A DNA stretch of 64,000 nucleotides, from the NCBI GenBank assembly GCA_035519675.1, contig DATIWB010000033.1, positions 1-64,000 on the forward strand, in the 5' to 3' direction. A model generated the notes under the pieces. That model worked only from the letters and a program-made list of their open reading frames with translations. It searched no databases and was not told where the DNA came from. Shown one piece after another: positions 17,617-26,897 of this stretch (positions within the stretch are counted from its first letter, which is position 1; each line of letters begins with the position of its first letter). The position numbers and the translations under genes were made by a program. The DNA is from RPRB01 sp035519675. Lineage in GTDB: Bacteria; Myxococcota; Myxococcia; Myxococcales; Myxococcaceae.

Positions 17617-18843
17617 TCAGCGGCGCGAGCGCGCCCCGACGGCGTCGGTCAGCAGCAGCCCGAAGACGATGCCCGCCGCGGTGAGGACCATCTGCACCGC
17701 CGTCTCGAGGCTCGTCGCCACGTCCCGGTCCACCAGCTCGAGCAGGCTCCGGTACCCCACGCTGCCCGGGACCAGCACCAGCACCCCGGGGATGGTGACC
17801 AGCCACACCGGTCGGTTCCGGAACCAGGCGTTGAGGTGCGCCGCCAGGCCAATCACCACCGCGCCCACGAAGGCCCCCAGCGCCGGGCCGAGGGTGCGCG
17901 AGACCGCGTGGGTCACCGTGGCGGCGAGCAGGGCCGAGCCCACCACCGTGGGCGCCTCGCGCGGCGGCGTCCGCAGCACCACCACCGCCGCGAGCCCCAG
18001 CGCCGCCGCCCCGAGGAGGAACAACCCCGGGGGCAGCTCGACCGGTGGCACCCGTGCCGCGCCGAAGGCCCGCGACCCGAGCGCACCTCCGAGCACCGCG
18101 CCGATGACCAGCGCCAGGAAGGTGACCGACGCCGCCCCGATGCCGGCCAGGCCAGAGAGGAGGTTGCGGGTCTGCAGCTCGCGCACCGCCTGCGTCAGGG
18201 TGAAGCCCGGCAGCAGCATCACGATGGCTCCGAGCGTGGCCACCCGGGGGTCGAGCGGCCAGATCCGCGCAGAGACGGACTGGGAGACGAAGCCGGCGAG
18301 GAATGCCGAGATCAGCTCGGCCGCGAGGTCCAGCTCGCGGATCCGCGTGCGCACCACGGCGATGGCCCCGATCGCCAGCCCGGCCACCGCGGCGGTGAGC
18401 GCCTCGGGGGCGTCCTCGCCGAAGAGCAGCACCGCCCCTGCCGCGGCGAGGCAGTAGGCAAACAGCACCATCGGCGGCCGGTACGGAGGCCGGGACCGGG
18501 CGATCGCGTCGATGCGCACGCTCGCCTCGCGCGGGCCGATCCGTCCGGCCTTCACCTCGCGGGCCACCGCGTCCAGCCGGACGATGCGATCCAGGTCCAC
18601 CGGCATCGGCGAGACCCGGAGGAGCACCACCCGCTGCTGCCCGGGGATGCCGATGGCCAGCTGGAGCTGGGTGGGGAGGCTGGAGACCTGGACGTCGGCC
18701 ATCCCCAGCTGCGCGGCGAGCTCGCTCACCAGCCGCTCGGTGTCCTCCGCTCCGTAGCCGCAGGCCTGCGCGCCGCGTGCCGCGGAGAGGAGGAGCGCGA
18801 GGGCCGAGTCGGCGTCCTCGGGGACCGGCGACGGGACACCCAC
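17617..18843 (-). CDS. Threonine/serine exporter (ThrE family)
   Basis: 408 residues from GTG 18843. An N-terminal cytosolic part (ThrE domain, about 15-125: SAARGAQACGYGAEDTERLV) is followed by some ten membrane helices; the first membrane block ends with LPGFTLTQAVRELQTRNLLSG, and the C-terminal block (about 285-400) is the ThrE_2 domain. ThrE of Corynebacterium exports threonine and serine. Specificity here is inferred. The gene follows moaA by five bases on the same strand and is probably co-transcribed with it, although no functional link is known. Confidence 0.88.
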   Translation of the reverse strand: MGVPSPVPEDADSALALLLSAARGAQACGYGAEDTERLVSELAAQLGMADVQVSSLPTQLQLAIGIPGQQRVVLLRVSPMPVDLDRIVRLDAVAREVKAGRIGPREASVRIDAIARSRPPYRPPMVLFAYCLAAAGAVLLFGEDAPEALTAAVAGLAIGAIAVVRTRIRELDLAAELISAFLAGFVSQSVSARIWPLDPRVATLGAIVMLLPGFTLTQAVRELQTRNLLSGLAGIGAASVTFLALVIGAVLGGALGSRAFGAARVPPVELPPGLFLLGAAALGLAAVVVLRTPPREAPTVVGSALLAATVTHAVSRTLGPALGAFVGAVVIGLAAHLNAWFRNRPVWLVTIPGVLVLVPGSVGYRSLLELVDRDVATSLETAVQMVLTAAGIVFGLLLTDAVGARSRR

Positions 18844-18848
18844 TGGCG

Positions 18849-19916
18849 CTATCCCCCGCGGGTGTGCATCTCGAGCCGCGGGTCCTGCCGCAGCTCGGGG
18901 GGAGCGGCGAGCACGCCACGTTGCTCGAGTGCCAGGCGCTCCTCGGCGCCGCGGTCGGTCCGGGCACGCCAGCCCACCCGGAGCAGCGAGGCAATCTCCG
19001 CATCGCTCGCCCCGCTGCGCAGCGCCGCGCGGAGGTTCGCGCCCGAGCGGGCATAGAGGCAGGTGTACCAGGTGCCGTCGGCGGTGAGCCGGCTCCGGTC
19101 ACAGGCGCGGCAGAACGGGGTGGTGGTCGAGGCGATGACCCCGAAGATGGTGCCGTCGCCGAGCCGGAAGCGCTCCGCCGGGTCCGAGCCCTGAGCGCCC
19201 ACCGGCTCCGCCGGCCCGTGAGCCCGGGCCACCAGCGCGAGGAGCTCGGCCCGGGAGACCACCTGTTCACGTGTCCACCGGGTCGCGCCGCCCACGTCCA
19301 TGTACTCGATGAAGCGGATCTCCGCCCCGATGCTCCGGGCGAAGGACAGGAGATCCAGCACCTCGTCGTCGTTGGTCCCGCGCACCACCACCGTGTCGAG
19401 CTTGAGCGGGAAGCCCTCGCCACGCGCAGCCTCGATGCCGGCGAGCACCCGGGGGTGAAGGTCGGAGCGGGTGAGCGCCTGGAAGCGCTCGGGCCGGAGC
19501 GTGTCCAGGCTGACCGTCAGCCGCCGGAGCCCGGCCTCGCGGAGCTGGGGTGCCCGTTCGGCGAGGAGCACGCCATTGGTGGTCATCGCCAGGTCACGGA
19601 TGGAGGGGCGCGCGGCGAGCTCACGGACCAGGGTGGTGATCTCCGAGCGGAGCAGCGGCTCGCCCCCGGTCAGCCGCACCTTGTCCACCCCGAGGGCGCA
19701 GAAGATGCCGGTGATCCGGTCCAGCTCCTCGAAGGTCAGCAGCTCCTTCTTCGGAAGCCAGAGGTAGTCCGGCTCGGGCATGCAGTACGAGCAGCGGAGG
19801 TTGCACCGGTCGGTGACGCTCAGCCGGAGGCTCCTGAGCGGGCGTCCCAGGGAGTCGCGGAGCGGTTCGGTCGATGTTGGCGGGCCGGCAGAAGGCACGG
19901 GAGGACCCTCAGGCAT
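18849..19916 (-). CDS. moaA: GTP 3',8-cyclase (molybdenum cofactor biosynthesis MoaA)
   Basis: 355 residues. Radical-SAM enzyme that converts GTP into 3',8-cyclo-GTP, the first step of molybdopterin synthesis. The SAM cluster is C38, C42, C45 (DRCNLRCSYCMP), followed by LTGGEPLLR (82-90). The C-terminal cluster cysteines are in PFCRACDRSRLTADGTWYTC. The C-terminal GG tail needed for catalysis is present (HTRGG). ATG 19916 gives a slightly long N terminus. No other moa gene is adjacent. The molybdopterin-type ActB at the end of the window belongs to a family that has lost the cofactor, so no direct link is implied. Confidence 0.95.
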   Translation of the reverse strand: MPEGPPVPSAGPPTSTEPLRDSLGRPLRSLRLSVTDRCNLRCSYCMPEPDYLWLPKKELLTFEELDRITGIFCALGVDKVRLTGGEPLLRSEITTLVRELAARPSIRDLAMTTNGVLLAERAPQLREAGLRRLTVSLDTLRPERFQALTRSDLHPRVLAGIEAARGEGFPLKLDTVVVRGTNDDEVLDLLSFARSIGAEIRFIEYMDVGGATRWTREQVVSRAELLALVARAHGPAEPVGAQGSDPAERFRLGDGTIFGVIASTTTPFCRACDRSRLTADGTWYTCLYARSGANLRAALRSGASDAEIASLLRVGWRARTDRGAEERLALEQRGVLAAPPELRQDPRLEMHTRGG

Positions 19917-19959
19917 AAGCCAGGAGCGCTGGCCGCGCCAGGGTACGCTCCGTGCCACC

Positions 19960-20829
19960 GTGCCCGACCGACCCCGCGTCTTCGACCCCGAGAGCCGGAC
20001 CACCGAGCTGATTGGCCGGCCCCGGGCAACCTTCCGGGACGCCTACCACCTCCTCATCTCCGCTCCCTGGTGGGTCGACCTGGCTGTCATCGCCGCGATC
20101 TTTCTGGCGGTGAACCTGGTCTTCGCCGGGCTGTACCTCGCGGTGGGTGGAGTCGCCGAGGCCCGACCGGGCTCGTTCGCCGATGCGTTCTTCTTCAGCG
20201 TCCAGACGCTGGCCACCATCGGGTACGGGCAGATGCACCCGGTGTCGGCCGGCGCCAACGTGCTGGTCACCGTGGAGGCGCTCTTCGGTCTGGTCATCAC
20301 CGCGCTGGCCACGGGCCTGGTCTTCGCCAGGTTCTCGGTCGTTCGGCCACGGTTCGTGTTCGCCCGGGTGGCGGTCGTCACCGTGCTGGATGGCGTTCCG
20401 ACGCTGGTGGTGAGAGTCGGGAACGAGCGGGGCAGCTACATCGTCGACGCCGCGGTGAGACTGGTGCTGTTGCGGACCGAGCGCACCGCCGAGGGGGCCA
20501 CCCTGTACCGGATGCGCGATCTCACGCCCATTCGCGAGCGCTCGCCAGCCTTCGCCCGTGGCTGGACGGTGATGCACGCCATCGACGGCTCGAGCCCGCT
20601 CCATGGCGCCACGCCGGAGTCGCTCCGGGCGAGCGACTCGGAGCTGCTGGTGACGCTCGTCGGGGTGGACGGCACGTCGGGGCAATACGTGCACGCCCGT
20701 CATTCGTACCTCGACGACGAGATCCTCTTCGGCCGCCGGTACGTCGACATGGTCACCGAGCTGCCCGACGGACGGATCCGCATCGATCTGCGCCGCTTCC
20801 ACGAGGTCGAGCCGGACGCCGCTCAGTAG
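19960..20829 (+). CDS. KirBac-like inward-rectifier potassium channel
   Basis: 289 residues from GTG 19960, only 43 bases from the divergent moaA start. Two transmembrane helices (about 38-62 and 98-125) flank a pore helix with the selectivity filter TIGYG (86-90). The C-terminal half (about 130-280) is the cytosolic immunoglobulin-like domain of Kir channels (ARVAVVTVLDGVPTLVVRVGN...). Bacterial Kir channels conduct K+ and are gated by lipids, ligands or pH. The last residues overlap the stop of the convergent membrane-protein gene. Confidence 0.93.
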   Translation: MPDRPRVFDPESRTTELIGRPRATFRDAYHLLISAPWWVDLAVIAAIFLAVNLVFAGLYLAVGGVAEARPGSFADAFFFSVQTLATIGYGQMHPVSAGANVLVTVEALFGLVITALATGLVFARFSVVRPRFVFARVAVVTVLDGVPTLVVRVGNERGSYIVDAAVRLVLLRTERTAEGATLYRMRDLTPIRERSPAFARGWTVMHAIDGSSPLHGATPESLRASDSELLVTLVGVDGTSGQYVHARHSYLDDEILFGRRYVDMVTELPDGRIRIDLRRFHEVEPDAAQ

Positions 20830-21344
20830 GCGACCAGCGCCGGGGACATCTCCACCGGCTCATCCCGGTCGCCTGCCGCGGTGAGGTCCTGGTGCAGGGT
20901 CCGCCCGCCGCCCGAGAGGGGGCTGGAGAAGACGACCGCCCGGTACTCGCCCGGGCCGTCGAGCGGCACCGTCAACGTGCCGCCCTGCTCGGTGCGGATG
21001 CACCCCGGCGAGCCTGGACAGCGGTGCAGCGCTCCGAGCGCGTTGCGGTACACCCGCAGCTCTGCCCCCTCGAACGTCAGTCGCCACAGTGCGTGAGCGG
21101 GCGCGCTCCCGTCCGGGCGGAGGGACCCCTCCAGCGCGGCGTTGACCCGGACCGGACCGCGCTGGTCCTGGACGTTCCGCCTGGAGACCACCGCTCCCCC
21201 CACGGCGAGCGCCGCAGCGAGCATCAGCCCCAGGCGCCGGTTGCGCCGGCTGCGCTGGATGCGGACCCAGACCCCGCTTTCCCAGCCAGGCGTGGGGGTG
21301 TCGCGCCGCTGTTCCCGCGGCCGGTGTCCGGAGAGCTCGGTCAC
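20823..21344 (-). CDS. Hypothetical single-pass membrane protein
   Basis: 173 residues from GTG 21344; the frame is open to 21587, but the upstream part is low-complexity Arg/Ala and unlikely to be coding. A basic N-terminal region (RIQRSRRNRRL) precedes one membrane helix (LGLMLAAALAVGGAVV, about 38-54), and a C-terminal domain that looks like a beta-sandwich (LWRLTFEGAELRVYRNALGA, then GPGEYRAVVF) with one CPGSPGC motif. The layout resembles the membrane proteins encoded with ECF sigma factors in myxobacteria, but no zinc anti-sigma motif or sigma gene is here. Function unknown. Confidence 0.55.
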   Translation of the reverse strand: MTELSGHRPREQRRDTPTPGWESGVWVRIQRSRRNRRLGLMLAAALAVGGAVVSRRNVQDQRGPVRVNAALEGSLRPDGSAPAHALWRLTFEGAELRVYRNALGALHRCPGSPGCIRTEQGGTLTVPLDGPGEYRAVVFSSPLSGGGRTLHQDLTAAGDRDEPVEMSPALVAY

Positions 21345-21598
21345 TGCTCTGGCCGAGGCGACGGCGCCTCCGGTGCGACCACCCCTCGCGGGCCGCTGTG
21401 GTGTCCGGCACCGGACCGTCGTCTGACGGGTGGCCCGGGAGATCGCCGGCTCCAATCGGCGGCCGTTCCGGAGGGCGCGCGCAGCCCCGCGACTCTGCGC
21501 TGCGTCCGGGGGGCGACCGGCCGCCCCAGAGATCTCGGGCGGCCGGTCGCGCCATTTTTCGCTGCGCGCTGCCGCCCGGGCGGACATTGTGCTCGGCC

Positions 21599-22615
21599 AT
21601 GGAACAGCGATCGCTCGGGAAGTCAGGCCTCCGCGTGTCCCGCATGGGCCTCGGCTGCATGGGGATGTCGGAGTTCTACGGACCGGCCGACGAGGCCGAG
21701 TCGCGCGCCACCCTGGAGCTGGCCTTGGACCGGGGAGTCACGTTCCTCGACACCGCGGACATGTACGGGGCAGGCAAGAACGAGGAGCTGCTCTCGGACA
21801 TCCTGCGGCGGCGGCGGGAGGAGATCGTCCTCGCCACCAAGTTCGGCATCGTCCGGGATCCGGTGGCGCCGAACGACGCCACCCGCCGGAGGCTCAACGG
21901 CAAGCCGGACTACGTCCGCACCGCGTGCGAGGCGAGTCTGCGCCGCCTGAAGGTCGACGTCATCGACCTGTACTACCTGCACCGGGTGGACCCCTCGACG
22001 CCCATCGAGGAGACCGTGGGGGCCATGGCCCAGCTGGTGAAGGAGGGGAAGGTCCGGGCGCTGGGTCTCTCCGAGGCGCCGGCGGACGTCCTGCGGCGTG
22101 CGGCCGCGGTGCACCCCATCGCCGCGCTCCAGAGCGAGTACTCGCTGTGGACCCGTGACCCCGAGGAGGGACCGCTCCAGGCCTGCCGGGAGCTGGGCAT
22201 CACGCTGGTTCCCTTCAGCCCGCTGGGGCGTGGGTTCCTCACCGGGCAGATCCGCACCCCGGCGGACTTCGGCGAGGACGACTTCCGGCGGAACAACCCC
22301 CGCTTCCAGGGCGAGAACTTCCAGAGGAACCTGGCGCTGGTGGAGAAGGTGGGCGCGCTGGCGAGGCAGAAGGGGTGCACGCCCGGGCAGCTCGCGCTGG
22401 CGTGGGTGATGGCCCAGGGCGACGACGTGGTGCCAATCCCCGGGACCAAGCGGCGCCGGTACCTCGAGGAGAACCTGGGGGCGCTGGACGTCCAGCTCGA
22501 CCGCCAGGACCTGGCAGGGATCGAGGCGGTCTTCCCCAAGGGCGCGGTGTCCGGCGCGCGGTACGCGGCGGGGACGGTGGGAACCCAGCCTCGGGCGCAG
22601 CGCAGTCCGCGCTGA
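21599..22615 (+). CDS. Aldo/keto reductase
   Basis: 338 residues, a (beta/alpha)8 NADPH oxidoreductase. The catalytic tetrad is visible: D51 and Y56 (LDTADMYGAGKNE), K81 (LATKFG) and H128 (YYLHRVD). The opening RSLGKSGLRVSRMGLGCMGMS and the motif GTKRRRYLEENLGA are those of the YajO/AKR11-13 group, acting on various carbonyls. The substrate is not known. ATG 21599. The downstream VOC gene follows at 78 bases with its own ribosome-binding site. Confidence 0.93.
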   Translation: MEQRSLGKSGLRVSRMGLGCMGMSEFYGPADEAESRATLELALDRGVTFLDTADMYGAGKNEELLSDILRRRREEIVLATKFGIVRDPVAPNDATRRRLNGKPDYVRTACEASLRRLKVDVIDLYYLHRVDPSTPIEETVGAMAQLVKEGKVRALGLSEAPADVLRRAAAVHPIAALQSEYSLWTRDPEEGPLQACRELGITLVPFSPLGRGFLTGQIRTPADFGEDDFRRNNPRFQGENFQRNLALVEKVGALARQKGCTPGQLALAWVMAQGDDVVPIPGTKRRRYLEENLGALDVQLDRQDLAGIEAVFPKGAVSGARYAAGTVGTQPRAQRSPR

Positions 22616-22693
22616 GCCTGCCGCGCAACGGGCTTGACCGGCGCCGGCCCGGTGGCGTCGAGTGGGCGCCCTCCGAAACGAGAGGAGGGTGTC

Positions 22694-23074
22694 ATGCTCG
22701 CCGATGCTCCGCTGACCACGATTCTCCCGGTGGTGGACCTGAGCCGCGCCCGCGCATTCTACGAGCAGAAGCTCGGGCTCAGCCGGGGGAGGGCGAAGCC
22801 GGACGGGAAGTACGAGTATCCGGTGGGAAACGGCGCGCTGGCGCTGTTCGAGCGCGGTGCTCCCACCAAGGCGGACCACACCGCAGTGAGCTTCGCGGTG
22901 CGCGACATCGTCGCGGCGATCCAGCAGCTCGAGTCCCGCGGGGTGGTGTTCCACGACTACGACCTGCCCGGGCTGAAGACGGTGCAGCACGTCTGCGTGC
23001 TCGGCTCGGAGAAGGCGGCGTGGTTCAGCGACCCCGAGGGCAACATCCTCTGCATTCACGAGGATCTCTCCTAG
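22694..23074 (+). CDS. VOC-family (glyoxalase-like) protein
   Basis: 126 residues behind GAGGAGGG. Vicinal oxygen chelate fold: ILPVVDLSRARAFYEQKLGL at the start and AAWFSDPEGNILCIHEDL at the end. The metal ligands are not obvious, and substrate and role are unknown. Its TAG stop overlaps the GTG of the following hydrolase gene (TAGTG), indicating translational coupling. Confidence 0.85.
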   Translation: MLADAPLTTILPVVDLSRARAFYEQKLGLSRGRAKPDGKYEYPVGNGALALFERGAPTKADHTAVSFAVRDIVAAIQQLESRGVVFHDYDLPGLKTVQHVCVLGSEKAAWFSDPEGNILCIHEDLS

Positions 23075-23880
23075 TGCCCGATCCCTGGGTGTTGACCGAG
23101 CCGCCGCCTCCCGGGGTCCGTGAGGCGTACGGGCCGGCGCCGTCGCAGCACCTGTGGATCCGCCGGCCCGCGGGGGCCGAGCGGCTCCGGACGCTGGTGA
23201 TGATCCACGGCGGGTACTGGCGCGCGGCGTACGACGCGGCGCACGTGGGGCACCTCTGCGCGGACCTGGCGCGGCGCGGCTGGGCCACGGTGGCGCTCGA
23301 GTACCGGCGCATCGGCGAGGAGGGCGGGGCCTGGCCGGGGACGCTGAACGACGTGACCGCCGCCCTCGAGGCGCTCCCCAGGCTGGCCTCGAAGCACGGG
23401 CTGGACCTGGGGCACTCGGTGTGGATGGGGCACTCGGCGGGCGGCCACCTCGCGCTGTGGGCAGTGACCAGGTCGTCGGCGCCGGGCGCGCTGAAGCGTC
23501 CCTCCTGGCGTCCGAGGCGCGTGGTCGGGCTGGCCCCGGTGTCGGACCTGGTCGAGGCGGACAAGCTGCAGCTGAGCCAGCACGTGACGCTGGAGCTGCT
23601 GGGGGGCCCGGCGCGGGAGCAGCCCGGGCGCTACGCGGACGGCTCGCCCGCGGCACATCTGCCGCTCGGTGTCCCGGTGGTGGTCATCCATGGGACGAAG
23701 GACAACGTCGTCCCGCTGGCGATGAACCGGAACTTCGTCGAGCGGGCACGGAAGGCCGGCGACGACATCCGTCTGGTGATGCCCGAGGACGCGGACCACT
23801 TCGACGTCATCGACCCGAAGTCGAAGGCCTGGGCGCAGGTGCTCGAGGCGCTCGGCTCCTCCAGCTATCGTCCGCCCTGA
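23074..23880 (+). CDS. Alpha/beta hydrolase, candidate kynurenine formamidase
   Basis: 268 residues from GTG 23074, overlapping the VOC stop. Alpha/beta-hydrolase fold with oxyanion motif HGGYW (45-49), nucleophile S121 in GHSAGGH, acid D210 (HGTKDN) and H242 (EDADHFD). HGGxW is the signature of the eukaryotic-type N-formylkynurenine formamidase (AFMID) and of related esterases. The gene lies just beyond the 3' end of the kynurenine operon, which lacks another formamidase, so it may supply this step. That is inference; it could also be a general esterase. Confidence 0.75.
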   Translation: MPDPWVLTEPPPPGVREAYGPAPSQHLWIRRPAGAERLRTLVMIHGGYWRAAYDAAHVGHLCADLARRGWATVALEYRRIGEEGGAWPGTLNDVTAALEALPRLASKHGLDLGHSVWMGHSAGGHLALWAVTRSSAPGALKRPSWRPRRVVGLAPVSDLVEADKLQLSQHVTLELLGGPAREQPGRYADGSPAAHLPLGVPVVVIHGTKDNVVPLAMNRNFVERARKAGDDIRLVMPEDADHFDVIDPKSKAWAQVLEALGSSSYRPP

Positions 23881-23934
23881 CCGCGGCGTCCGCCCGCAAC
23901 GGGCCGGACCTCCCGGGTCCCAGAGACTGCCCCC

Positions 23935-24264
23935 ATGCGCCTGGATGGAATCCCCTTCGGGGTCACGGAGTGGTCGAGCGTCGAGCGCACCGAGCGCCGC
24001 GGCGACGTGGGCTTCGCGGTCTGGAGGACGCGGCAGTTCGGCGACGTCCGGGTGCGGATGGTGGAGTACTCGCCCGGCTACGTCGCCGACCACTGGTGCG
24101 AGAAGGGGCACATCCTCCTCTGTCTCTCGGGCGAGCTGAACACCGAGCTCGAGGATGGGCGCCGCTTCACGCTCGGGCCCGGCGCGAGCTACCAGGTCGC
24201 CGACGGTGCGGAGCGGCACCGCTCGTCGACCGCGACCGGGGCCACGCTGTTCATCGTCGACTGA
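23935..24264 (+). CDS. DHCW-motif cupin-fold protein
   Basis: 109 residues. Small cupin with the segment PGYVADHWCEKGHILLCLSGE, which marks the DHCW-motif cupin group, then EDGRRFTLGPGASYQVADG. Members are single-domain metal-binding barrels of unknown function. It stands 54 bases after the alpha/beta hydrolase on the same strand and convergent with the kynurenine monooxygenase gene, 13 bases away. Confidence 0.8.
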   Translation: MRLDGIPFGVTEWSSVERTERRGDVGFAVWRTRQFGDVRVRMVEYSPGYVADHWCEKGHILLCLSGELNTELEDGRRFTLGPGASYQVADGAERHRSSTATGATLFIVD

Positions 24265-24277
24265 GCGCGCGTATCCA

Positions 24278-25645
24278 TCAGAGCCTCTCGCGCAGGAAGG
24301 GGGTGAGGCGCGCGGCCACCAGCGCCCGCGCTCGCCCGAGGTCCACCTCGGCCGCCGACCCCAGACCCTCGGCCAGCTCGGAGACGATGCCCGAGGCGAT
24401 GCGACCGGCGTCGTAGGCCACCCGGTAGGGCGCCCGACTGAAGGTCACCAGCGCGTAGCGCGAGACGAACTCGCCTGGCAGCTCGGCCAGGAGCCGCTTC
24501 TCGATGGCCTTCTCCAGCAGGAAGCGCGGGTCGGCGGTGCTGGCGCGCATCTCCACGAAGTTCTCCACCGCCATGTCGGCGATGGCGTCGGCGTTGGGCT
24601 TCCGCAGCCGCTCGAACCGGGCGAAGACCTCGGCCCGGGGCCCACCCTCGGCCTCGAGGCCGTCCAGCACCACGCAGTCCTCGAAGCCGCAGTTCATGCC
24701 CTGGCCGAAGAAGGGGACGATCGCGTGGGCCGCGTCACCGAGCAGCAGGGCTCCGTCCTCGGCGTGCCACGCCGAACACTTGACCGTCACCATGGACCCG
24801 GTGGGATTGCCGGCGAACTGCGATTCCAGGTCGCCGAGCATCGGCTCGACGTCCGCGAAGTGCTCGCGGAAGAACGCCCGCACCGCTCCCGGCGTCTCGA
24901 GGGTGGCGAAGCTCCGCGACCCCTCGAAGGCGAGGAACAGGGTGCAGGTGAAGCTGCCGTCCTCGTTGGGAAGCGCGATGAGCATGAAGTCGCCGCGAGG
25001 CCAGATGTGCAGCGCCTGACGCTCCATTCGCCAGCCACCGTCCGGCGCCGCGGGGAGGGTGAGCTCCTTGTAGCCGTGGGCGAGCAGCACCTCGCTCGAG
25101 TTGCCTCCCCGTGCCTCCACCACCGCGCGGCGCACCGCCGAGCCCGCGCCGTCGGTGCCGTACACCACCGCGCCCTCGACGCGCTCGGTGTGCCCACCAT
25201 TGACCTCCACGGTGAGCTCGCGGCGTCGGGGGTCGAGCCCCAGCACCCGCCGCCGGAAGGCCAGCCGCACCCGCCCGGTCCGCTCGGCGGCGTCGAGCAG
25301 CATCCGGTTGAGGAGCCCGCGGGAGATGGAGTGGATGCACTGGCTGTCGTCCTTCCCGTACGACTGGAAGGCGAGGCCCCCGTCCGGGCCGTGGATCATC
25401 CGCCCCAGCATGGGGAGGGCGTGGGCGAGCGCCTCCTGCTCCAGGCCGACCTGGGCGAGCGCGTGGAGCCCGCGCACGCTGATGGCCAGATTGATGCTGC
25501 GGCCGGCGGAGATCTGCTCGCGCCGCATGTCCGGCCGGCGCTCGAAGAGCTCCACCGCCTTCCCGCGCCGGGCGAGGAAGAGCGCCAGGAGCGAGCCCAC
25601 CAGGCCCGCGCCGGCGAGGACCGTCCGCTCACCTCCCCTGGACAT
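24278..25645 (-). CDS. kmo: Kynurenine 3-monooxygenase
   Basis: 455 residues, usual for bacterial KMO. FAD- and NADPH-dependent hydroxylation of L-kynurenine to 3-hydroxykynurenine. FAD site GAGLVG (12-17) with E33 of the first beta-alpha-beta unit; GRSINLAIS (48-56) is a family fingerprint; GDAAHAIVPFFGQGMN (303-318) is the second FAD motif. The C terminus lacks the clear membrane anchor of the mitochondrial enzyme. Last gene of the operon; its ATG lies inside kynU, 17-base overlap. Together with kynureninase next door the assignment is firm. Confidence 0.95.
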   Translation of the reverse strand: MSRGGERTVLAGAGLVGSLLALFLARRGKAVELFERRPDMRREQISAGRSINLAISVRGLHALAQVGLEQEALAHALPMLGRMIHGPDGGLAFQSYGKDDSQCIHSISRGLLNRMLLDAAERTGRVRLAFRRRVLGLDPRRRELTVEVNGGHTERVEGAVVYGTDGAGSAVRRAVVEARGGNSSEVLLAHGYKELTLPAAPDGGWRMERQALHIWPRGDFMLIALPNEDGSFTCTLFLAFEGSRSFATLETPGAVRAFFREHFADVEPMLGDLESQFAGNPTGSMVTVKCSAWHAEDGALLLGDAAHAIVPFFGQGMNCGFEDCVVLDGLEAEGGPRAEVFARFERLRKPNADAIADMAVENFVEMRASTADPRFLLEKAIEKRLLAELPGEFVSRYALVTFSRAPYRVAYDAGRIASGIVSELAEGLGSAAEVDLGRARALVAARLTPFLRERL

Positions 25646-26897
25646 GGCCCTGGAGCACCTCGGCGAAGCGAACCACGTCGGTGAAGCGGGTGTAGAACGG
25701 CGCGGGCGCGGCGCGGAGGATGTCCGGGGCCCGGAAGTCACAGACCACTCCCGCCGCGGCCAGCCGCCGCACCAGCCCCCGCGGGTCGCGGCTGATCCGG
25801 AGGGAAAGCTGCGCCCCGCGCTGGGCCGGATCGGCGGGGGTGATGACCTCCACCCCGGGCATCTCCCGTACCAGCTGGTCCATGAGGCCGGTGAGCCGCT
25901 CGGACTTCCGGCGGAGCGCGGTCATCCCCACCGCGTCGAACAGCTCCATCGACGCCCGGAGCGCCGCCATCTGGAGGATGGGCGGATTCGACAGCTGCCA
26001 GCCCTCGGCCCCCGGCATCCCCTGGAACCCGGGCCCCATCTCGAACCGGGTGGCCTCGTCGTGCCCCCACCACCCTTCGAAGCGCGGGAGTCCCCGGCCC
26101 TCCCGGTGCCGCGCATGGACGAACACCCCACCGAGCGCGCCCGGTCCGCCGTTGAGGTACTTGTACGAGCACCACACCGCGAAGTCCGGTCCGTCGTCGT
26201 GGAGATGGAGGACCAGGTTGCCGGCGCCGTGCGCGAGATCGAAGCCCACCGCCGCCCCGACGGCGTGCCCGGCGCGGGTGACGGCCCCCATGTCGAAGGC
26301 CTGGCCGGTGAGGTAGTTCACGTTGCCGATCAGGACCAGCGCCAGCCGCTCACCCTCACGGGCGATGGCCTCGAGCAGATCCTCCGGCCGGAGCACGCCC
26401 TCGTTCGGGCGGGGAGCGAGCGGCACCAGCGCCTCCGCCGGGTCGAATCCGTGGAACCGCACCTGACTGGCGAACGCGTAGCGGTCCGAGGGGAAGGCGC
26501 TGCCTTCGTAGAGGATGCGGTGGCGCCCGGCGGTGGGCCGGTAGAAGGACACCATCATGAGATGCAGGTTGACGGTGAGCGTGTTCATCACCACCACCTC
26601 CTCGGGCTGGGCGCCGACCAGCCGCGCGGTGGGGGCGGTGAGCAAGCGGTGGTAGGGAACCCACGGCGAGTCGCCTTCCACGTGCCCCTCGACGCCGCGC
26701 ACCGCCCAGTCGGCCAGCGCCTCCTCCACCCGCTCGCGCGCCGTCCGGGGCTGGAGTCCGAGCGAGTTCCCCGTCAGGTAGACCAGCGGGGCCTGCTGCG
26801 GCCCGACGGGGAAGAGAAATGCGTCCCGCATCGGGGCCAGCGCGTCGCGTGCGTCCTGGTCCTCGGCCAGCCGCCGTCCCTCCGCGATGCTCAGCAT
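25629..26897 (-). CDS. kynU: Kynureninase
   Basis: 422 residues. PLP enzyme that cleaves 3-hydroxykynurenine into 3-hydroxyanthranilate and alanine. Fingerprints: LTGNSLGLQP (41-50), WVPYHRLL, FDLAHGAGN (219-227) and the PLP lysine K246 in WCSYKYLNGGPG. The C-terminal FRAPDILRAAPAPFYTRF is typical. The product is the substrate of the dioxygenase encoded two genes upstream. Starts at ATG 26897, overlapping the ACMS decarboxylase stop by 7 bases. Confidence 0.96.
   Translation of the reverse strand: MLSIAEGRRLAEDQDARDALAPMRDAFLFPVGPQQAPLVYLTGNSLGLQPRTARERVEEALADWAVRGVEGHVEGDSPWVPYHRLLTAPTARLVGAQPEEVVVMNTLTVNLHLMMVSFYRPTAGRHRILYEGSAFPSDRYAFASQVRFHGFDPAEALVPLAPRPNEGVLRPEDLLEAIAREGERLALVLIGNVNYLTGQAFDMGAVTRAGHAVGAAVGFDLAHGAGNLVLHLHDDGPDFAVWCSYKYLNGGPGALGGVFVHARHREGRGLPRFEGWWGHDEATRFEMGPGFQGMPGAEGWQLSNPPILQMAALRASMELFDAVGMTALRRKSERLTGLMDQLVREMPGVEVITPADPAQRGAQLSLRISRDPRGLVRRLAAAGVVCDFRAPDILRAAPAPFYTRFTDVVRFAEVLQGHVQGR

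Noticed and set aside
18777..21950. Plus-strand frame of 1057 codons across moaA, the channel gene and the aldo/keto reductase
   Set aside because: It is antisense or out of frame to well-supported genes and has no domain.
23074..23880. Alpha/beta hydrolase as a confirmed formamidase
   Set aside because: Motif and location only suggest it; the HGGxW signature also occurs in other esterases, so the call is kept as a candidate.
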